From: Malaya genurostris
Taxonomy: Eukaryota > Arthropoda > Insecta > Diptera > Culicidae
DNA: 64,000 nt
Direction: 5' to 3'
Assembly: GCF_030247185.1 (NCBI RefSeq)
Contig: NC_080571.1
Span: forward strand, 66,750,172-66,814,171
The notes beneath the pieces are model-generated. The model saw only the letters and a program-made list of their open reading frames with translations. It searched no databases and was not told the DNA's origin. Below, piece after piece: positions 23,240-34,644 of the stretch (its first letter is position 1; every line of letters begins with the position of its first letter). A program made the translations under genes and the position numbers.

Positions 23240-24360
23240 CTTCACAAGGATGGTAATCAGCCTCTCCTAACATGGAGAATTGGTTTCAAAGCGGCATACG
23301 ACACAATCGATCGAGCACAGCTATGGCAGATAATGCACGAATACGGTCTCCCGGATAAACTGACGCGATTGGTCAAAACAACGATGGATAGAGTGATGTG
23401 CTACGTCCGAGTATCTGAGACACTCTCGAGCCCCTTCGAATCTCGGAGAAGGCTACGGCAAGAGAGTCGTACCTTGTTCAATATTGCCTTGGAAGGTGTG
23501 ATTCGAAGAGGATCGACACTAGGGGCACGATCTTCCGAAAGCCCGTACAACTTTTTGGTTTCGCTGACGATGTTGATATTGTGACACGTAACCTTGAGAA
23601 GATGACGGAAACCTACATCGGACTAAAAGCTGAAGCTAGGCGTATCGGACTGGCCATAAATGCGTCGAAAACAAAATACATGAGAGGAAGATGCTCTAGA
23701 GAAGAAACACTAAGCCTCCCACCACGAATATTGATAGACGGTGGCGATATCGAGGTGGTTGACGAGTTCGTGTATTTGGACTCACTGGTGACCGCCGATA
23801 ATGACACCAGCAGAGAAATTCATAGACGTATTTTGACAGAGAATCGTGCGTACTTTGGACTCCGAAAAATCCTTCGATCGAAAAAAGTACGCCACCGCAC
23901 GAAATTGACCGTTAAACCGGTTGTTCTCTATTGCCACGAGACCTGGACTACGTTGGCAGAGGACCAACGCGCTCTCAGTGTTTTCGAAAGCTACTGAGGA
24001 CCATCTATGGCGAAGTGCAGATAGAATATGGATCGTGGAGATGGCGTTTGAATCAAGAATTGCAACAGCTGCTAAAAGAACCACCCATCGTACGAACAGC
24101 TAAAATCGGACGTCTACGATGGACTGGGCATGTCATAAGGATGTCGGACGACAGCCCAGTGAAAATGGTTCTTGAATCCAATCCGACTGGGACAAGAAGA
24201 GGAGCGCAGCGAGCAAGGTGGATCGATCAAATGGAGGGTGATCTCAGAAGCATCCGTGCCTTGAGTGGCTGGTGACGAGCAGCCATGGACCGAGTTATGT
24301 GGAGACGTATGCTTGATACAGTAAAGGACGCCCCAGGACTATAGCTGTTAGGTAAGGTAA
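23240..24360 (+). pseudogene. Non-LTR retrotransposon reverse-transcriptase remnant (possibly RTE-like)
   Basis: Plus-strand frames spell a LINE reverse transcriptase in three pieces. Frame 2 has FKAAYDTIDRAQLWQ (motif A) from 23282. Frame 1 carries GFADDVDIVTRN (the FADD catalytic motif) and INASKTKYM from about 23560. Frame 3 from about 23985 has GRLRWTGHVIRM and TGTRRGAQRARW, the usual C-terminal region. At least two frameshifts and 5' truncation make it inactive. The 3' end is a short GGTAAG tandem (24350-24365), as often seen in RTE elements. The clade is inferred. Confidence 0.85.
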
Positions 24361-24365
24361 GGTAG

Positions 24366-24838
24366 TAACACCTTCTCTACTTGAGAACATCGTTGAAGTA
24401 GAATAAGAATATCAAAACCCCAAGATGATTTTCCTGTGGAATTCTGAATGACACCAGAAACTCTTCGGAAACATAATCGCCAATCCGGGAGCTAAACGAC
24501 GATCTCTATGGTTTACTACCATGAAGCCGAGGGTCGATGATGATGGTTGTGGAGAAGCAGTGTACAAAACCTGCAGATGACTTTGATGATTTTGACAGAT
24601 ACATCAAAATGTCGACAAAAGTTTTGGCGTGCATAGAAAAAATTGCAATTGATGGGAATCATTTTATTCGAAAATTTAGAGGCTTATAAGCAATTTAATT
24701 TCTTAAGAACTGTGGTCAATATAAATGGATAACTATACTGGAAACAAAGGTCAAAAATAAATCTAACATGAGCTTACTTATAATTGTACAGATACTGTAA
24801 AATACAAGAACGTTAGTCTAATCGGAGAAGATCTGTGG
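24366..24838. other. Probable 3' UTR of the HINFP-type gene
   Basis: The block between the LINE tail and the HINFP stop codon. On the minus strand an ATTAAA variant signal occurs at 24694-24699. No coding sequence was recognised. Confidence 0.35.
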
Positions 24839-27800
24839 TCATTTTCGTCGGCGGCTATTTTCGTTATCTGCCTTGCAGCTGTAAACAACAGAGTCAATTG
24901 TTTGGTTGGAAAGCACACATCCCGTCTCGTCAGTAATGTCAATCGAAATGATTGCCGAGTTGTCCACTTTCAAATAATGCCTTATATGCTCAAGATCTCC
25001 AACCGGAACAACCTGTTTCGGGTCCGAATGGATGGGTTCGGTACGTTTGGCTGGGTTATCCGTCAGTGTGCTCGGAGGCGCAATACCATCAATTTCATCA
25101 CTATTCCTGCGCATAGTGATGGTGAATTCCCCAACCGTCTCCGTAATAAGATTGCCGTCGTAGTTCGACGATGCAATTTGGTTATGTGCATTGTCTTCAT
25201 AATCACATGCTAAAATATTTGGATTTTCCAGCATGCTTTGGGTGCCATTTAATTGTAATGAATCCTGTTCATAGGTTGAAGTAACAATTTTTCTTTCACT
25301 TGGCATCGTTGCAAGTGAATAATTTGTAAGACTGTACAAACCGGTGTCGTGATTTACAATTGATTGATTGCTGTACTCATGGTTCGGTAGATCAATGACT
25401 GTTCTTGTTGAACGATCTTCAATTTCTGTCTGTTCGATCGTAATTTTACTTGTGAGAGGTAAATTTTTTGTTCGGCAAAATTTAGCCTTCGGATAAACTT
25501 TGTTTGGAGTTATAGTAGCAAATTTTTCAACGTTGCATATCTCTTCATCCTGAGTAATCGAACGATCATCTCTAGTGTCCGGCTTGGGACTGCGAATTTT
25601 GAATGGTGCTTTCGGATAGACTCTACGAGAAATCGATTTGTTGACGAGAGAGTTAAATTCTTCTGTTTCTTCACAATCTGAAGAATTTGATTGTTTCGCA
25701 AATGCAGTACGTTTCGTGACTAATTTCTTAGCAGCCATACAATCATCCACCTTTCTAGACTTTGCTTGATTCTTGGATTTTGCTTTCGAATACACTTTGC
25801 GTTCAATGTTTCTGGTAGCCGTTTCTTCTATGTCGTGTGCGCCCACGGGTGCGTACTGGTCTATGGATAAACTTTCAGTTAGTGAATCATCTTTCTCCAC
25901 TTTTGGTTTCACCGTTCGCGGTTTTCGTGGCATTTTTGAGTGTATTTTGTCTGGGATCATGTTGATGGAAATCTTATCTTTGTCAATATGCTTCCAAGAT
26001 TCAATTGAGTAACTTGTCCAGGTGGTCTGATCGAGAAACCCTGATGAGTCAGACTCAGTCGTTGTCGATAGTTTTGTCTGTTCGTTAGACGAACGAGGCG
26101 CTACCTGTTCCCTATTGGCTAAGGCAATTTTATTATCCAAATAAACAGCCAACTTAAATTTTTCGTCCTCGTGATCTTGACGGTATTGATAACGAATGTG
26201 ACCCGGCAGGCGTTCACAGCCATGATACTTCATCAAGTGGTTGGACAGTGACGTTCCGCATTTGTATTCTTTGGTACATAGATGACAAGCGTAGATATCC
26301 GGGGGGAGGCCTTTGTGTACAGTCAGAATATGCTGTAAAAAAATCGTTTCATTGTTTTGTCTCTCAAGGATAAGGAGTCATACTTTTCGTAGCGTTATTT
26401 CGGATTTGTAAGCCATTTTGCAGCCAACCTCAAAACACTTCCACTGATTCATATTTGCATGAATGTTTGTATGAATGTGTAAATCACGAGCAGTGACAGC
26501 CCTGTAAGGGAACCGAAGAATTCGGGTTATAGTAAACATTACGGATCGTTTCCTTCTTTCAAACATTTGCTGAACTTTAGTTAGTAGGAAAACGATATAC
26601 GCTTCATCAATGATCAATGTCATCAGTGATACTACTAAACTAGAAAGATAGTAAACCTAACGAACTCACCTATGATTGCAGATGTGACATTGGAACGGTT
26701 TGTCTTCGACGTGTCTATAGCGTATGTGATAGGATAACGCCTTCCGCGATGGCCACTTCATCGGACAGAGCGTACAGGCGTATTTCTTATTGTGAATATT
26801 CGTATGGTCCACCATAAGTTGTTTCGTAGCAAAAAGCTTGTTACATTGTTGGCAAGGATATTCTCGATCTAAAATAAATGATTTTAATCAATACTATAAA
26901 ACACGACACCTGGTCCGTTCCACTTACTATGGTATTCCACCTGACGCTTACAATGATCTATATATTTCAGACGGGACACAAACATTGCTCCACAGGTGTA
27001 ACATCCGATTGTACGCTCCGTCGAGTGTCGTCTAATATGCTCGAGACCAATACTACACCGTTTGTAGGTTTGCTTGCAGGCGGCCCACTGACACATCAGC
27101 GGCACCTTGCTTGATCTTTTGTCTACCGGAAACTGATCCTGAATGTGATTGTTTACATGCGTAAAAAACGATTGTGCTTTGTGGTAGACTTCTTCGCAGT
27201 CACCCCATTCACATTGAAAGGTTATACGAAACGTATCGATGCTATTTCGTCGACGGCTGTCATTGTTGCACTTCGGGACGCTTATGATATTGCTCAAACT
27301 GGCACCGTGCGTTTTCATCCGATTGTGGTACACGTGAAAGTGTACATGACTTTCCAAATCACGCACACTTGATGTTTTGAAGTCGCAAAGATCCCAAAGA
27401 CAGGTAAGGTCTGACAAGTAGAAAAATATTCATTAGAGTTTATACAATAATTCTCATTTGTTCATAACTTCGCTGGATTACTTTTTTTTGTACCGATTAC
27501 GCAACCAAAATCAACCTACCTCGAAAATCCCGTCTTCCCTGTAAGTAACTATCTAGATGACTTTCGACGTGAGTCAGATATTCGATATCATCAGTCGTTT
27601 CTAAACCGCACTTCAACCACTCGCACTCATACATCACTGAGTTGAGGATCTGTTTTTCGGTATAATCCTTCAAACGATAGCGCAACGGAACCTGAAATTC
27701 AGCCAGAGTCAGCACGGTAAACATTTGTTCCAGTACTTTTTTACCTCAAAGTCTTCATTCAGATGTGCAGAATCATCAGCCAACGGATAACGGTCCTCGG

Positions 27801-28113
27801 TAAGTGGTTCTTCATCGGCGATCTCTTCCAACGCTACTTTAGCATCGGGTTCGTCAGCTTGTTGCTGCTGCTGATCAATCATCCATTGACGGACCCTGTC
27901 CCACGATTTCTTACCATCGGCAGTCTCCTGTTGTTCTGTTACATCGTCGAGCTGCACTGGATCCGACACTTTGGGTGAATTTTTCTTAACTGGATTATTC
28001 GAACCATCATCGGTGCTAGTGACATCTTTTTTCACAGGTGTGGCACTCTGTTTCGCTTGCTTAGGCGAGCGCGTGATTTTCACAGGAGCTTTCGACTTTC
28101 GTTTGCGTCCCAT
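24839..28113 (-). CDS. HINFP: Histone H4 transcription factor-like zinc-finger protein (HINFP/MIZF homologue), six exons
   Basis: In animals HINFP binds histone H4 gene promoters and other targets in the nucleus. The exons are 27745-28113, 27520-27691, 26928-27410, 26670-26868, 26384-26501 and 24839-26332. All introns are GT-AG and phases close to 945 codons (944 aa). The N-terminus is basic and low complexity (MGRKRKSKAPVK). About ten C2H2 fingers follow between residues ~150 and ~475, including the HINFP hallmarks CEWLKCG, CLWDLC, CEWGDC and CQWAAC, then CYTCGAMF, CQQCNKLF, CTLCPMKW, CHICNHR, CFEVGCKMAYK and CHLCTKEYK. Loops of C-x4-C type are as in vertebrate HINFP. The C-terminal ~450 residues are low complexity with repeated YPKA motifs (VYPKAPFK, VYPKAKF). 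The protein is longer than human HINFP (~517 aa) mainly through this tail. A second copy of the last two exons lies at 17353-18159. Confidence 0.92.
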
Positions 28114-28720
28114 TTTTGAAGGATTAAAGGATCAATCGTTGGTTTCTACACAAAAAGAAGAAATCGATACAAAAATTTTAGAATATGCGTTTATAAACAA
28201 CTTTTTATGACAGATAAATACACGTAGATAAAAATTTACCTATTTTAGACTAACCGTCATTTTAGCAAAATTTTCGGTGAATTTTCCCTCTACCCAGTTA
28301 GAAAGCGATAAGATTTCAATCACCCAGTAAATCCGAGCATCGGACGCATCGTGCAAGAAAGCTTTTGACTGCGTTTCAAGCTTACATAGTGTATCGATAG
28401 AACAAAAGAGTGATGAAAATACCAAAGCAGAGAGCGGATGTCTTATACGCAGAGGATGGGATATATCGGGGTTGGATTTTCAACTCCGAGCATAGGGCCA
28501 GAGTTTTTCTGGCCCTAAGAGGCGAATGACCTTAAGGTTAAAGCCTCTATGGTCGAAACAAAAGAATGTTTAACACTATACCACACCTTATCGGGAAGAC
28601 GTCGGCTTGAAAATGCCTTGTTTGATATTCCTTCGCTCTGTTTCTCTAGCGATACATAATGTAAAAATAAAGATTTCTTAGGACGACGCGGTTGATGCAA
28701 ATGGTGCAGAATTGTCCGAT
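28114..28720. other. Upstream region of the HINFP-type gene
   Basis: Presumably 5' UTR and promoter on the minus strand. No motif was decisive and no gene was found. Confidence 0.35.
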
Positions 28721-28724
28721 GACG

Positions 28725-28805
28725 GGCCGATCGAAGCGCTACGATCGGCCCCATATCGTGCTCAATCGGTCCGATAATCGGGCCGATGATCGGACCGATA
28801 CGGGT
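28725..28805. repeat. GATCGG-rich hairpin cluster
   Basis: Two short palindromes occur in an unusually GC-rich patch: GGGCCGATCG...CGATCGGCCC and ATCGGTCCGAT...ATCGGACCGAT. It lies just ahead of a GTTCAACGGG-family repeat and may be part of that element. Confidence 0.5.
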
Positions 28806-28852
28806 CGACAAATTTCATAGGGCAGCTGCATACTGGACGAAATTAATCGAAC

Positions 28853-29000
28853 CCCTCTTAGAAAAAAAAACGTTCAACGGGTGGTCCTTCATTGGCCCAA
28901 TACGTTGGATCATTGGTCCAATGAAAGTCCAATCAATCGTTCAACGGGAGGCCAGACGGGACCTTCGTTTGCCGATTTTGAAACAGACCGTTGAATCGAC
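28853..29000 (+). repeat. GTTCAACGGG-family repeat, partial copy
   Basis: The segment CCTCTTAGAAAAA through ATTTTGAAACAGACCGTTGA matches 32354-32500 (plus) and 33810-34405 (minus). It preserves the uninterrupted sequence at which the nested MITE of 33875-34323 inserted in the other copy. Confidence 0.7.
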
Positions 29001-30465
29001 GACACGACCTGCCACTCGTCCATCAAAACTGTATCGTAAATTTAACTACCCCTCAGTAACTGGTAATGTCAAAATGAAGTCATTTGAAAAATGTTTGAAA
29101 TTGGCAACCCAGACCGAAAACTGTTGTTTTTCGAATAACAGTTACCGCAACCTTGGTTACTGCTAATTCGAAGACTTTATTAGATTATCAATAAGAAAAT
29201 TTTTTAAACGATCCCTCTTTGCTGCTTACCAGAAGGCCAAATATTCTAAGAAATGAAAGCCAGCAATCCAAAATTTAGAAGAGAAATTCTCTGGCGAAAA
29301 ATTTCGTTTCTAACTTCGGTAACGGTAAAACTAAATTACCAAAACCCTACACACTCGTAAATTTGGTGTAAAAGTATATTTATTTCCAAAATTACAAAAA
29401 AGTTCTGTGACTGAATTTGTATGTGTTCTGAAAAATCAGATAATCAAGCGAATTTTCTAGAGAAGAGATCTTCCAATTAGTGATTGTGATTTCTTTGTGT
29501 AGAAAACCGAATCGCATGTGCTACATTTGATTATATCGTCCTTTACTCTTCGTACAAGTGTAAATTTTGAATATGCTTTCGTAAATTTAGTTTAAGCATA
29601 TATTTCGAGTCGCATTGTGTAGAACATTGAAAATATTCCTCATTTGAACACCTACAAATAAAAAAAATACAAAAAAGTTCGACTTAGTAAAGGTAGTCTT
29701 ACATCTCTTTTTCCATTTTATATCTTCAACCTATTATGCTGATCGAGTACTATCTTTAACGAAAATAATTGTCCATAGAGCATAGAACTTGTTTGTTTGA
29801 AGAATTATGCTTGCGCTACTTCTGTTCTGCCCCCTCGACTTCGAGGTGAATGATTTTGGGCACTATTTGTTATAATTGTTTTATATTTAGGTCAACCTGG
29901 ATGGTCAGGTTTTACTGAGGTTCGGTTCAGCTGTAATTTCACGAAGTACTCAAAGATTCTATCATTTTTTTTGTTTTGATGATGGTAAGACTTTAGGGAA
30001 CCGCCGAATTGATGGCACAGCAACTAAGGCTATATTGCCAGTTAATTTTCGTTTATAGTCCAATGGACTTTATTTTCACTTGACTACAAGCGAAAATCTT
30101 GCTGTGTGGCTGCGTCGAATCGTCAAAGTACGACTGAAAATCCTTTCTTTCTGGCGAAATACTCGAATTTTCTCCGGACTAACACGATGCAACGTGCTCA
30201 CCCGTTGAGAGTTTCACCGGAAGTCCTTTAGGGAACCGCAATAAGGAGGAATTCGTTTCTCTCCGTTTTTTCCAAAACAAACTATTTGTTTATTTATGCT
30301 GGGTTTCTTAGTTACTGTTCGTAGCAACTAAAACAGTGTTGCTCGAGAATTTGATTTTTATTATTAACAAGGGGTCGCTTGATTTGTGGTAACTGGTGGT
30401 AAATGATCAACAAACACTTTTCACGATGCTTTTTCTTCGGAGTGCCTGGTCGTGTCGTCGGTTGA
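29001..30465. other. Intergenic, no gene seen
   Basis: AT-rich sequence, no recognisable coding, RNA or bounded repeat. Confidence 0.45.
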
Positions 30466-30690
30466 ACCGAATGCCATTTTTTTCGTTCAACAAACCCGGC
30501 AGACAGAGGTCCATTGTTGAGCCATTTTTAATATGAGTAACACTTCATTTCCACACTGTTTTTGCAAGAAAAAAAACAACAACAAACCGTTCCAGCAAAC
30601 TGAACGAATATTTCGTGCAACATGTCGTTCAACAAGCGCTCAAAGACCAACAAAATAGAACGGCCTGCTTAGAGGGACAGCAGGTACATG
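30466..30690 (+). repeat. GTTCAAC-family repeat, partial copy
   Basis: CGTTCAACAAACCCGGCAGA and AACAACAACAAACCGTTCC are found again, inverted, at 33455-33830. This copy is truncated relative to those. Confidence 0.6.
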
Positions 30691-30834
30691 TTCGTTCAGT
30701 TTGTTATTATGTTTTTGTTGATTTTAATAACCAATGAAAAGAAAAATTGTTGAAAATCTACTCGCAGCACGGGACAGATCACATTTCAATTCAATCCAGC
30801 GTATTGATGTAGACATTGAAACATTTTTTGTGAG

Positions 30835-30916
30835 CTGCTCCGAGGTGGCGGTTCAAAGCATAGGATCTGGTCTTACAAGCCATTTGTCGTAAGCTCAAGC
30901 TCCGACCGGGGCTTTC
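30835..30916 (+). repeat. tRNA-derived SINE head (Val-TAC-like)
   Basis: GGTGGCGGTTCAAAGC resembles an A box. CTGGTCTTACAAGCCA folds as an anticodon arm with TAC in the loop, and AAGCTCAAGCTCCGACC sits where the B box/T arm belongs. The B box has lost the GTTCGA core, so this is a decayed SINE rather than a tRNA gene. Confidence 0.4.
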
Positions 30917-32125
30917 TTCATTTGCGAAATATGTTTAAACTAAACGGTCAAATTTCACGAAAGAATGAGTACACTTAAATTCTAATTTTGCTCGCGACAA
31001 AAAGAGGTGCCGAAAACGAATGGCGATTTCTTCTCAGAGCTATCGTTCAACAGAACAAACTCAAACGTTTTGCATAACACAAAGTATCATTTGAACAACA
31101 TTTTGTAACTTTGTTGTTGAAAAATATTGAGAAATAAGTCGGTGATGAGGTATTTTTGAGCACGCTTCTTAAAAATCATGATTTGTAGTGTCCACTGTAT
31201 CTCAGCGGAGACTAATCAGAAGTCAAAAAACCAAAGCAGAATAAATATAATACATGTTTTTCTAGACCCCAACGTGTCGGTTTTATTGTTTAATATTTTT
31301 TTTAATTTTTATGGTTGTAGAAAGTCAAAACTACGATTTTCACGAAAAAATCCGTCAATTTGAAGCTGTAGAATCTCTCCAAAGTAACAAACAACGAAAA
31401 GGAAACGGGATCTGATTTTATATGTAGAAAGTGTAATATTACAACCTTTAGAACGACATCGAGATTGTTGTGATATTAAACCGTGATCGATGAACATCAG
31501 TGTTAATTGTGATGTGCAGCAATTTTGTTGTAATTTGACAAATGTGTTGGTGTCGTTCTAAAGGTTGTTATTACACGAGAAGATGCATAAATTTTTATCA
31601 GAATCGTATGCAGTATTCAGTTAAGGTGATGTAATCTACTCAATACGTTGTTTTGATGTAATTATATGTGATTAATTTGCAATATTTTTCAAATACAGAA
31701 AAATATTGCATTTGATGTTCAGTACGTCTAGTACATTGCGATTGTTACAATTCTTTTTTTACTGTGTATTATCTACGTTTCCTGAACCAATAGAAGTTGT
31801 GCTGAAAATCTTAATGTTCCGACATTTAGTATTTAATTTGCTTCCGATTATCTTTTAATTCATCATGATAATAAATGTTCAACAATTCATAAACAATTTC
31901 ATTTAAAACCCAAATAAGAAATGAAAAAGTTTGCAAGACAAAATGATCATTTACATTAAACTGGTAGACTGAAAAAATCATTAGTTCCATCATAACCTTT
32001 CATAATCTCTATGGAAACACATTCAACAGAAAAACAATACACATCACATGTCTATTTTGCCGTTGGATGCTGATGTGAGATATATATGAGGCAGAGTAGA
32101 AGTGAAAGTGTTGTTGTTTATCTAT
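30917..32125. other. Intergenic, no gene seen
   Basis: AT-rich. Around 31440-31570 short mirror-like segments (ACAACCTTTAGAACGACA and its inverse at about 31552-31570) hint at an inverted element of ~130 bp, not otherwise bounded. Confidence 0.4.
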
Positions 32126-32152
32126 AGGTTGGAAACTGGGTTAGGTTTAGCA

Positions 32153-32322
32153 CAGCGCTGCCAACTATACCGATTTATCGGTATTTATACAGATGTTTGT
32201 ACAAGATTCAGGAATACAGATATACTCTCTTAAAATACCGATAATTCAATTTTCATGCCGATAAATACCGATTTTCATCCAATTTCAAGCAATTACTTAA
32301 AAAAAAACAGTTGGCAACTCTG
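32153..32322. mobile_element. hAT MITE family 'CAGAGTTGCCAAC', copy 2
   Basis: CAGCGCTGCCAACTATACCG at the left and inverted CAGAGTTGCCAACTG at the right. The flanks GTTTAGCA and GTTTGGCA match at 7 of 8 positions. The sequence across the insertion matches the uninterrupted repeat at 19276-19315, giving a genuine empty site. Confidence 0.88.
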
Positions 32323-32353
32323 GTTTGGCATCAAGCGAAAACGATATCATAGT

Positions 32354-34405
32354 GTCCTCTTAGAAAAAAATGTTCAACGGTGGCCTTTCGTTAGTCCAAT
32401 ACGTTGTATCGTTAATCCAATCAACGTCCAATTAATCGTTCAACGGGAGACCAACATGGGACCTTCGTTTGCCGATTTTGAAACAGACCATTGAACCGAG
32501 CCCCATTTTTTTCGTTCAACAAATCTGGCAGACAGAGATCCATTGTTGAGCCATTTCCAACATGAGGAGTTGGAGCCCCATTGGACTAGTTTGACTGAAG
32601 AATTTTGTAAGTTTTTATGCAATTATTTTTTAGATGAACACTACATACCAGTAGAATACTTCGAGCTCGGCATAATGAAATACCGAACTAGATCGGCAAC
32701 ACGACATTCTACTGATTGTTCAGTAATCCATAGGCTCTTTTCCAAAATTTGTTTATGTGATATTCTGACATCTCGGTAAAACACGTTTTCTTTTCTAAAT
32801 TTGGCAAAACATTAAGCTGAGTTTGTCAGTAAACAACAAACACAATCAAAATTTTTTCTAGGTTTGCTTTGCTTTTTTGTATACTGCATTAAAATGGACA
32901 TTAATAAAACACCCCCTTTCCCCAATCTTAGATTTTGTGATAATTATTTCATACAACAATTAAGAAAAATTCTTTCACCGTTCGATTACTGATGACTCGG
33001 TAATTCATTATTCAATGTTAATCGCTTTTGCCGAGCTAACAGCAAAATTGCTGCTGACAAGTTCAGCAATTGTTAACAGTTAACAAATTTGCCTAACTGA
33101 GATTCACAGTAATTATTATTTTGCCGAGATGATTACCGATCTCTCGGCTGTGCAAATTTCGGCATTTTTTGCCGAAATTCAGCAATAAAATTCAAATGTG
33201 AAGATAACACCAAATTTCCACAATATTTTTGTGGGAGTAAAAACAACAACAAATTGTTCCTGCAAAATGAACGATTATTTCGTGCAGTATGCTGTTCAAC
33301 AAATGCTCAAAGACCAACAAAATATAATCGCTTACTGAGTTCCCACTAAGCAATCGATAACATTTTGTTATTCGTTGAGCGTTTGTTGAACAACATACTG
33401 CACGAAATAATCTCTAGCTGCTGAATTTGCTGTAACAAAATAGAATCGCTTGCTGAGTGGGTGCCCTCTCAGCAGGCCGTTCAATTTTGTTGGTCTTTGA
33501 GCGCTTGTTGAACGACATATTGCACAAAATGTTCGTTCAATTTGGTGGAACGGTTTGTTGTTGTTTTTTCTCTGGTAAAAATAGTCTGAAAATTAAGTGT
33601 TACCTTTACATAGAAAGAAAATTTGTTGTTATTCTACGTGAAGTAGAAGTATTGTGCAGGTATGTATTGTTAGTTTAAGCAAATAAGTGGAAAAAACTTC
33701 AGAAATTCTGCAGTAAAACTTGTCCAACGGGGCTCCAACTCCTCATGTTAAAAAAGGCTCAACAATGGACCTCTATCTGCCGGGTTTGTTGAACGAAAAA
33801 AATGGCATTCGGTTCAACGGACTGTTTCAAAATCGGCAAACGAAGGTGCCGTGTTGGCCTCCCGTTGAACGATTAGCGGACCTTACACGATCATTAAAAG
33901 TGTCATTACTAAAAAGTAATGGCACTTTTAATGATCGTGTAAGGTCTACGAGTTCAGTAATGACACGAGTAATGATGGAATTCCGGATTTTCCATCATTA
34001 CCAACATTATTTCTTCTTCTTATTTTTTTGTGGAAGTGCTGAATATCTTTAGAACTATACGCGAAAAAATGACAAAGTGTAGATTTAAATTGTTAATATT
34101 TCATTAACCTTAACGTTTTAATGGCAAATCAAATTTATTTTCATCTAAACGAAAATAAAAATATTGCTATTGCTTTTGCTGGAGTAGTTACAAATACTCA
34201 TCATTAATAATGAACGTGTAATGCTAAAAAGTAATGATGTACAGTAATGCAGTAATGACGAGCATTTGAGCAGAAGTGTCATTACTTAGTAATGACACTT
34301 TTAATGATCGTGTAAGGGCCGCTATTGATTGGACTTTCATTGGACCAATGATCCAACGCATTGGACCAATGAAGGACCTCCGTTGAACGTTTTTTTCTAA
34401 GAGGG
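32354..34405. repeat. Nested cluster of GTTCAAC-family and CTCGGCA-family repeats
   Basis: Contents in order: a plus-strand GTTCAACGGG copy (32354-32590); a degenerate copy of the TCGGCATAA element (about 32655-33205), whose better copy is 46820-47919; mixed inverted pieces with AACAACAACAAA and TTCGTGCAG (33236-33580); and a minus-strand GTTCAACGGG copy (33722-34405) split by a MITE. No coding potential is conserved. Confidence 0.7.
33875..34323. mobile_element. 449-bp MITE with 36-bp ends, ATT target duplication
   Basis: Left AGCGGACCTTACACGATCAT and right inverted AGCGGCCCTTACACGATCAT extend as 36-bp inverted ends. ATT is duplicated (33872-33874 and 34324-34326). Removing the element restores GAACGATTGATTGGAC, exactly the sequence present in the copy at 28853-29000. 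The left end contains a second, inverted terminal copy directly after the first (hairpin about 33880-33945). Confidence 0.85.
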
Positions 34406-34644
34406 TGGGTTAAACTAATTTCGTTAAGTTTCTCACTGAACTTTTTAACGAAGCTGAGTGAAATTCACAAAAAATAGCAATTATTTTTGGTTGAGCGTGT
34501 GAGTATATTCTGTGACAACGCTTTATTATTATTTATTATAGGACCGATGTGTACTTATTACATGTTTCAATTTTGGTACAAATCGTCAATAATTGCAGGA
34601 ATAACAATCTGATATTTATTTCTACGTTTATTGGAGAAGCCAGT

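Noticed and set aside
30835..30916. tRNA-Val gene
   Set aside because: No acceptor stem and a damaged B box; a SINE head fits better.
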